DNA from: Diphasiastrum complanatum
Lineage: Eukaryota; Streptophyta; Lycopodiopsida; Lycopodiales; Lycopodiaceae
Direction of reading: 5' to 3'
Length of the DNA stretch: 64,000 bases
Assembly (NCBI GenBank): GCA_029204225.1
Contig: CM055097.1
Location: forward strand, 36,129,446 to 36,193,445
Shown: one piece after another, positions 59,604 to 64,000 of the stretch
How the letters are laid out: every line of letters starts with the position of its first letter
How positions within the stretch are numbered: the stretch's first letter is position 1
Notes under the pieces: generated by a model
The model's database searches: none
What the model saw: the letters and a program-made list of their open reading frames with translations, nothing else
Told to the model about the DNA's origin: nothing
Position numbers and translations under genes: made by a program

Positions 59604-60257
59604 TGTGAAGGATTTCAGATCATTCAAGATCCAATCCATGTCCCAAATCTTTGGTTACAATAAGGAGCAAACCAACAATCCTGCCAATGTAGAAAAATCA
59701 GCATCTACATACAAAATGAGATGCAAACTCTAAGAGATATTGATCAAACATGAACCAAAACATAAAATATGTTTGATGTCCGTACAATTACAGTACCCTA
59801 CTATATTTCACACGTGTGGAACCGAAAATAGCGATAGATGATCATTCTACACATAGAATTGCAAGATAACACCAAGATAGTGCACCAATGAGTAGTAGAA
59901 CCCAAAGAGAACCATGTATAATGATGAAATGAGAGAGAGAAGAGAGAAGATGTGTGTCTCCACGAGTTACATCCTTTTATAGAGTTTCCAAACCCTATTT
60001 GGCCACTTGGCTTTCCCTCCAAAATGTAAACCCTGCTATTTTTGGGTCTAAATTCAATGTACCCAAAGTTCAAATTTGAATCTCTCTCAGACTCGACTAC
60101 CAACTTTCCCACACTTTCCAAGAGTGTTTATTGAATGTACTTTAAACTAATATAACTTCAAAAAGTTTATCTCTAAGTCTAAAATGAGGTTTGGCCTCTT
60201 ATTGACAATTTACCAAAATGTGACTAAACTAGACTAAACTAGTTGAAATCTCTCACA
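59604..60257 (-). repeat. 5' LTR of element B (654 bp)
   Basis: Partner of 55527-56180 with the same length, ends and internal palindrome (near 59812). Confidence 0.95.
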
Positions 60258-60262
60258 CAAAA

Positions 60263-62590
<2,328 letters not shown>

Positions 62591-62599
62591 ATCAATCCT

Positions 62600-63102
62600 A
62601 TGAGCTACTTGTTTTTTACATTTGTCTACATTTTGAGACATGAATTGATTCTAATCTATTTGGATGATATCCTAGTGCTCAATAAGACTTTGGTGGAACA
62701 TAAAGAGCATCTTAGAATTGTCCTGGACATCCTAAGAAGGGGAAAGCTCTTTGCCAAAGAGTCTAAGTGTGACATTTTTTGCTATGGAATTGTCCTACTT
62801 AGGGCATAAGATTTTTGAACGAGGAGTGGGAATTGAGGCCGATCGTATCCAGAGGATTCTTGAATGGCCTATTCCTACCACAGTTTGGAAAATCAAGTCT
62901 TTCTTGGGGTTGTGAAAAAAGTACAAAAAGACCAAGAGTGGATAGTAAGGGCCCAAATCTTGCATGAGTGTCATGATAGTCCATGCGTAGGACATCCGGG
63001 TATATAAAGAACACTTGACTTAGTTTGACGACAATTATGGTGGCCTAAGATGAAAAGTCAAGTAGAGGCCTATGTTATTAAATGTGCTAAGTGCCAGCTT
63101 TA
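62600..63102 (+). pseudogene. Ty3/gypsy RT and integrase zinc-finger relic
   Basis: The frame 62600-62809 contains LIYLDDILVLNKTLVEHKEH (RT palm YLDD) and RRGKLFAKESKC. After a frame change, SYLGHKIFERGV and LEWPIPTTVWKIKSFLGL follow, ending in a stop at about 62918. From about 62950 the text LHECHDSPCVGHPG, WWPKMKSQVEAYV and CAKCQ gives the HHCC zinc finger of a Ty3 integrase, with in-frame stops. The RNase H domain between the two is deleted. At about 63103 it joins an LTR-like repeat. Confidence 0.85.
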
Positions 63103-64000
63103 CTTAGGGTTTGGATCTTGCTTATGGTATGGGACACAAGTAGGGTTTGGATCTTGAGTATGCAATGGTTTGTGGTAGTATGCTTAGGGTTTGGATCTTG
63201 CTTATGTAATAGTGGTATTAGAGCATACTACATACAAGACACTCTATACACTAGTAGCCACACTAGAGCTTAAGAATAAAAAACAAGAGAGATCTCTCTC
63301 CCTAGGTGCCCTACTCCCCTCATATAGATGGCAATTGGCACCCTCCAATATACTATGGAGTTCCGTGCACAACCAATGAGAAAGAGAGAGAGGCCTAGGG
63401 GAGTTAAAGAACCTTCATAGGCTTATGGAAGGTCAAGAGACTTCTTCCATAACCTATGACTCTGTGAATGCTTTTCTTGTGGGAGTTGGGAACTCAATGG
63501 ACGCTTTAGAAGGGCACCCTCCTACTAGGTCCCATTGCCCAAGTTGTGCTTGTATACTTTGGTCCAAGACCAATAAAGTGATACGGTTCAAGGTTGAGGC
63601 CCAAGGGTTAAAAAAATAGCTAATACACCCATGATAATGACTTCTTAACACCTCACTAGGTTCTATAGCTCCGACAAAGGCATACACACCTACCTGCCCT
63701 TATCCAAGGACACCAGTACCTTAATCTAAAAGCACATACCCTGAATCCTAAGGGTAACTTGATTCCATACCTCCGACCAAGATATAGTTTATGCATGCAA
63801 ATAAACTTAGTTTACGGAATACTTTGTAGATCCACATGATTAATAGTTTGTACAAAAGTTTTAATGATCCCACAAGGATTCACTACATAGCATATCTCTA
63901 CAGATAACTCCTGATCTGTACACAACACTTTCATAACCAAGAATCCTATAACTTGGTTATCTTCTAAGAGAGAATATTTCTCATAGAGTGCTATTTCACA
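63103..64000. repeat. Dispersed repeat copy 2 with a PBS-like site
   Basis: Begins with three copies of TAGGGTTTGGATCTTG (about 63103, 63141, 63185). TGGTATTAGAGC at 63213-63224 is a near match to the initiator-Met primer site. 63290-63770 matches 39150-39640. A 64-codon frame (63425-63619) has a counterpart at 39268-39462. The repeat continues toward the window end, where no further feature is seen. Confidence 0.65.

Larger units (their letters stand above)
55527..60257 (-). mobile_element. Copia element B, complete insertion (LTR to LTR, 4731 bp)
   Basis: LTRs at 55527-56180 and 59604-60257 are both 654 bp, begin TGTGAAGGATTT and end AAATCTCTCACA. About 16 mismatches by eye (about 2.4%). 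A perfect target-site duplication, CAAAA, flanks it (55522-55526 and 60258-60262). The primer site (59592-59603) and polypurine tract (56181-56193) are in place, orientation minus. The interior encodes a truncated Gag, protease and a scrambled pol. The 13-bp polypurine tract is identical to element A's, and the C-terminal EEGV plus LTR-encoded stop is shared with A and with the 5.7-kb relic. Confidence 0.96.

Overview
This window looks like gene-poor, transposon-dominated DNA from a land plant with a large genome. The evidence is a single intronless AT-hook/PPC (AHL-type) nuclear protein gene, many Ty1/copia and Ty3/gypsy relics with plant-type primer-binding sites (initiator-Met tRNA, TGGTATCAGAGCC), and very long (CT)n/(GA)n microsatellites. 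A conifer or other gymnosperm is my best guess, but that is inference from texture only. I see no tRNA, rRNA, CRISPR or prokaryotic-style operon.

Layout. 0.8-4.4 kb: a probable Ty3 LTR inflated by CT repeats, its primer-binding site, and a decayed AT-rich interior. 4.7-4.95 kb: LINE endonuclease fragment. 5.07-6.66 kb: 3' LTR and pol relic of a copia family that recurs at 55.5-60.3 kb. 8.2-14.6 kb: direct-repeat LTR pieces, then element A (3' LTR plus a 1155-codon copia polyprotein with apparently intact catalytic motifs), then an opposite-strand copia relic. 15.0-16.9 kb: two diverged copies of an unrecognised transposase-like coding relic, arranged tail to tail. 18-26 kb: a low-repeat island with the AHL gene (20029..20841 +), bordered by two copies of a dispersed repeat carrying compound (CT)n(CA)n tracts. 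28-35 kb: copia LTR with a doubled TATA segment, copia gag-protease-integrase relic, a 0.95 kb direct-repeat pair, and a Ty3-type zinc-knuckle relic. 35-41 kb: further copia and Ty3 relics. 42.4-45.7 kb: a MULE-like transposase relic. 46-49 kb: mosaic copia relic D. 50617..55177 and 55527..60257: two structurally complete copia insertions (C and B) with paired LTRs and perfect 5-bp target-site duplications. 61-64 kb: long CT tract, Ty3 relic and a dispersed repeat also found at 39 kb.

The most interesting observation is that elements B and C have nearly identical LTRs (about 2.4% and 1.3% mismatch counted by eye), target-site duplications and primer-binding sites, so they moved recently. Yet their long open frames keep protease while integrase and reverse transcriptase are eroded, permuted or missing. 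Element A shares its protein sequence, its 13-bp polypurine tract and an LTR-encoded stop codon with B, and is a plausible autonomous relative. The parts suggest an autonomous/non-autonomous copia system in which chimeric, Gag/protease-encoding elements move in trans. LTRs of this group also carry recurrent CACACGTGTG-type palindromes (G-box core).
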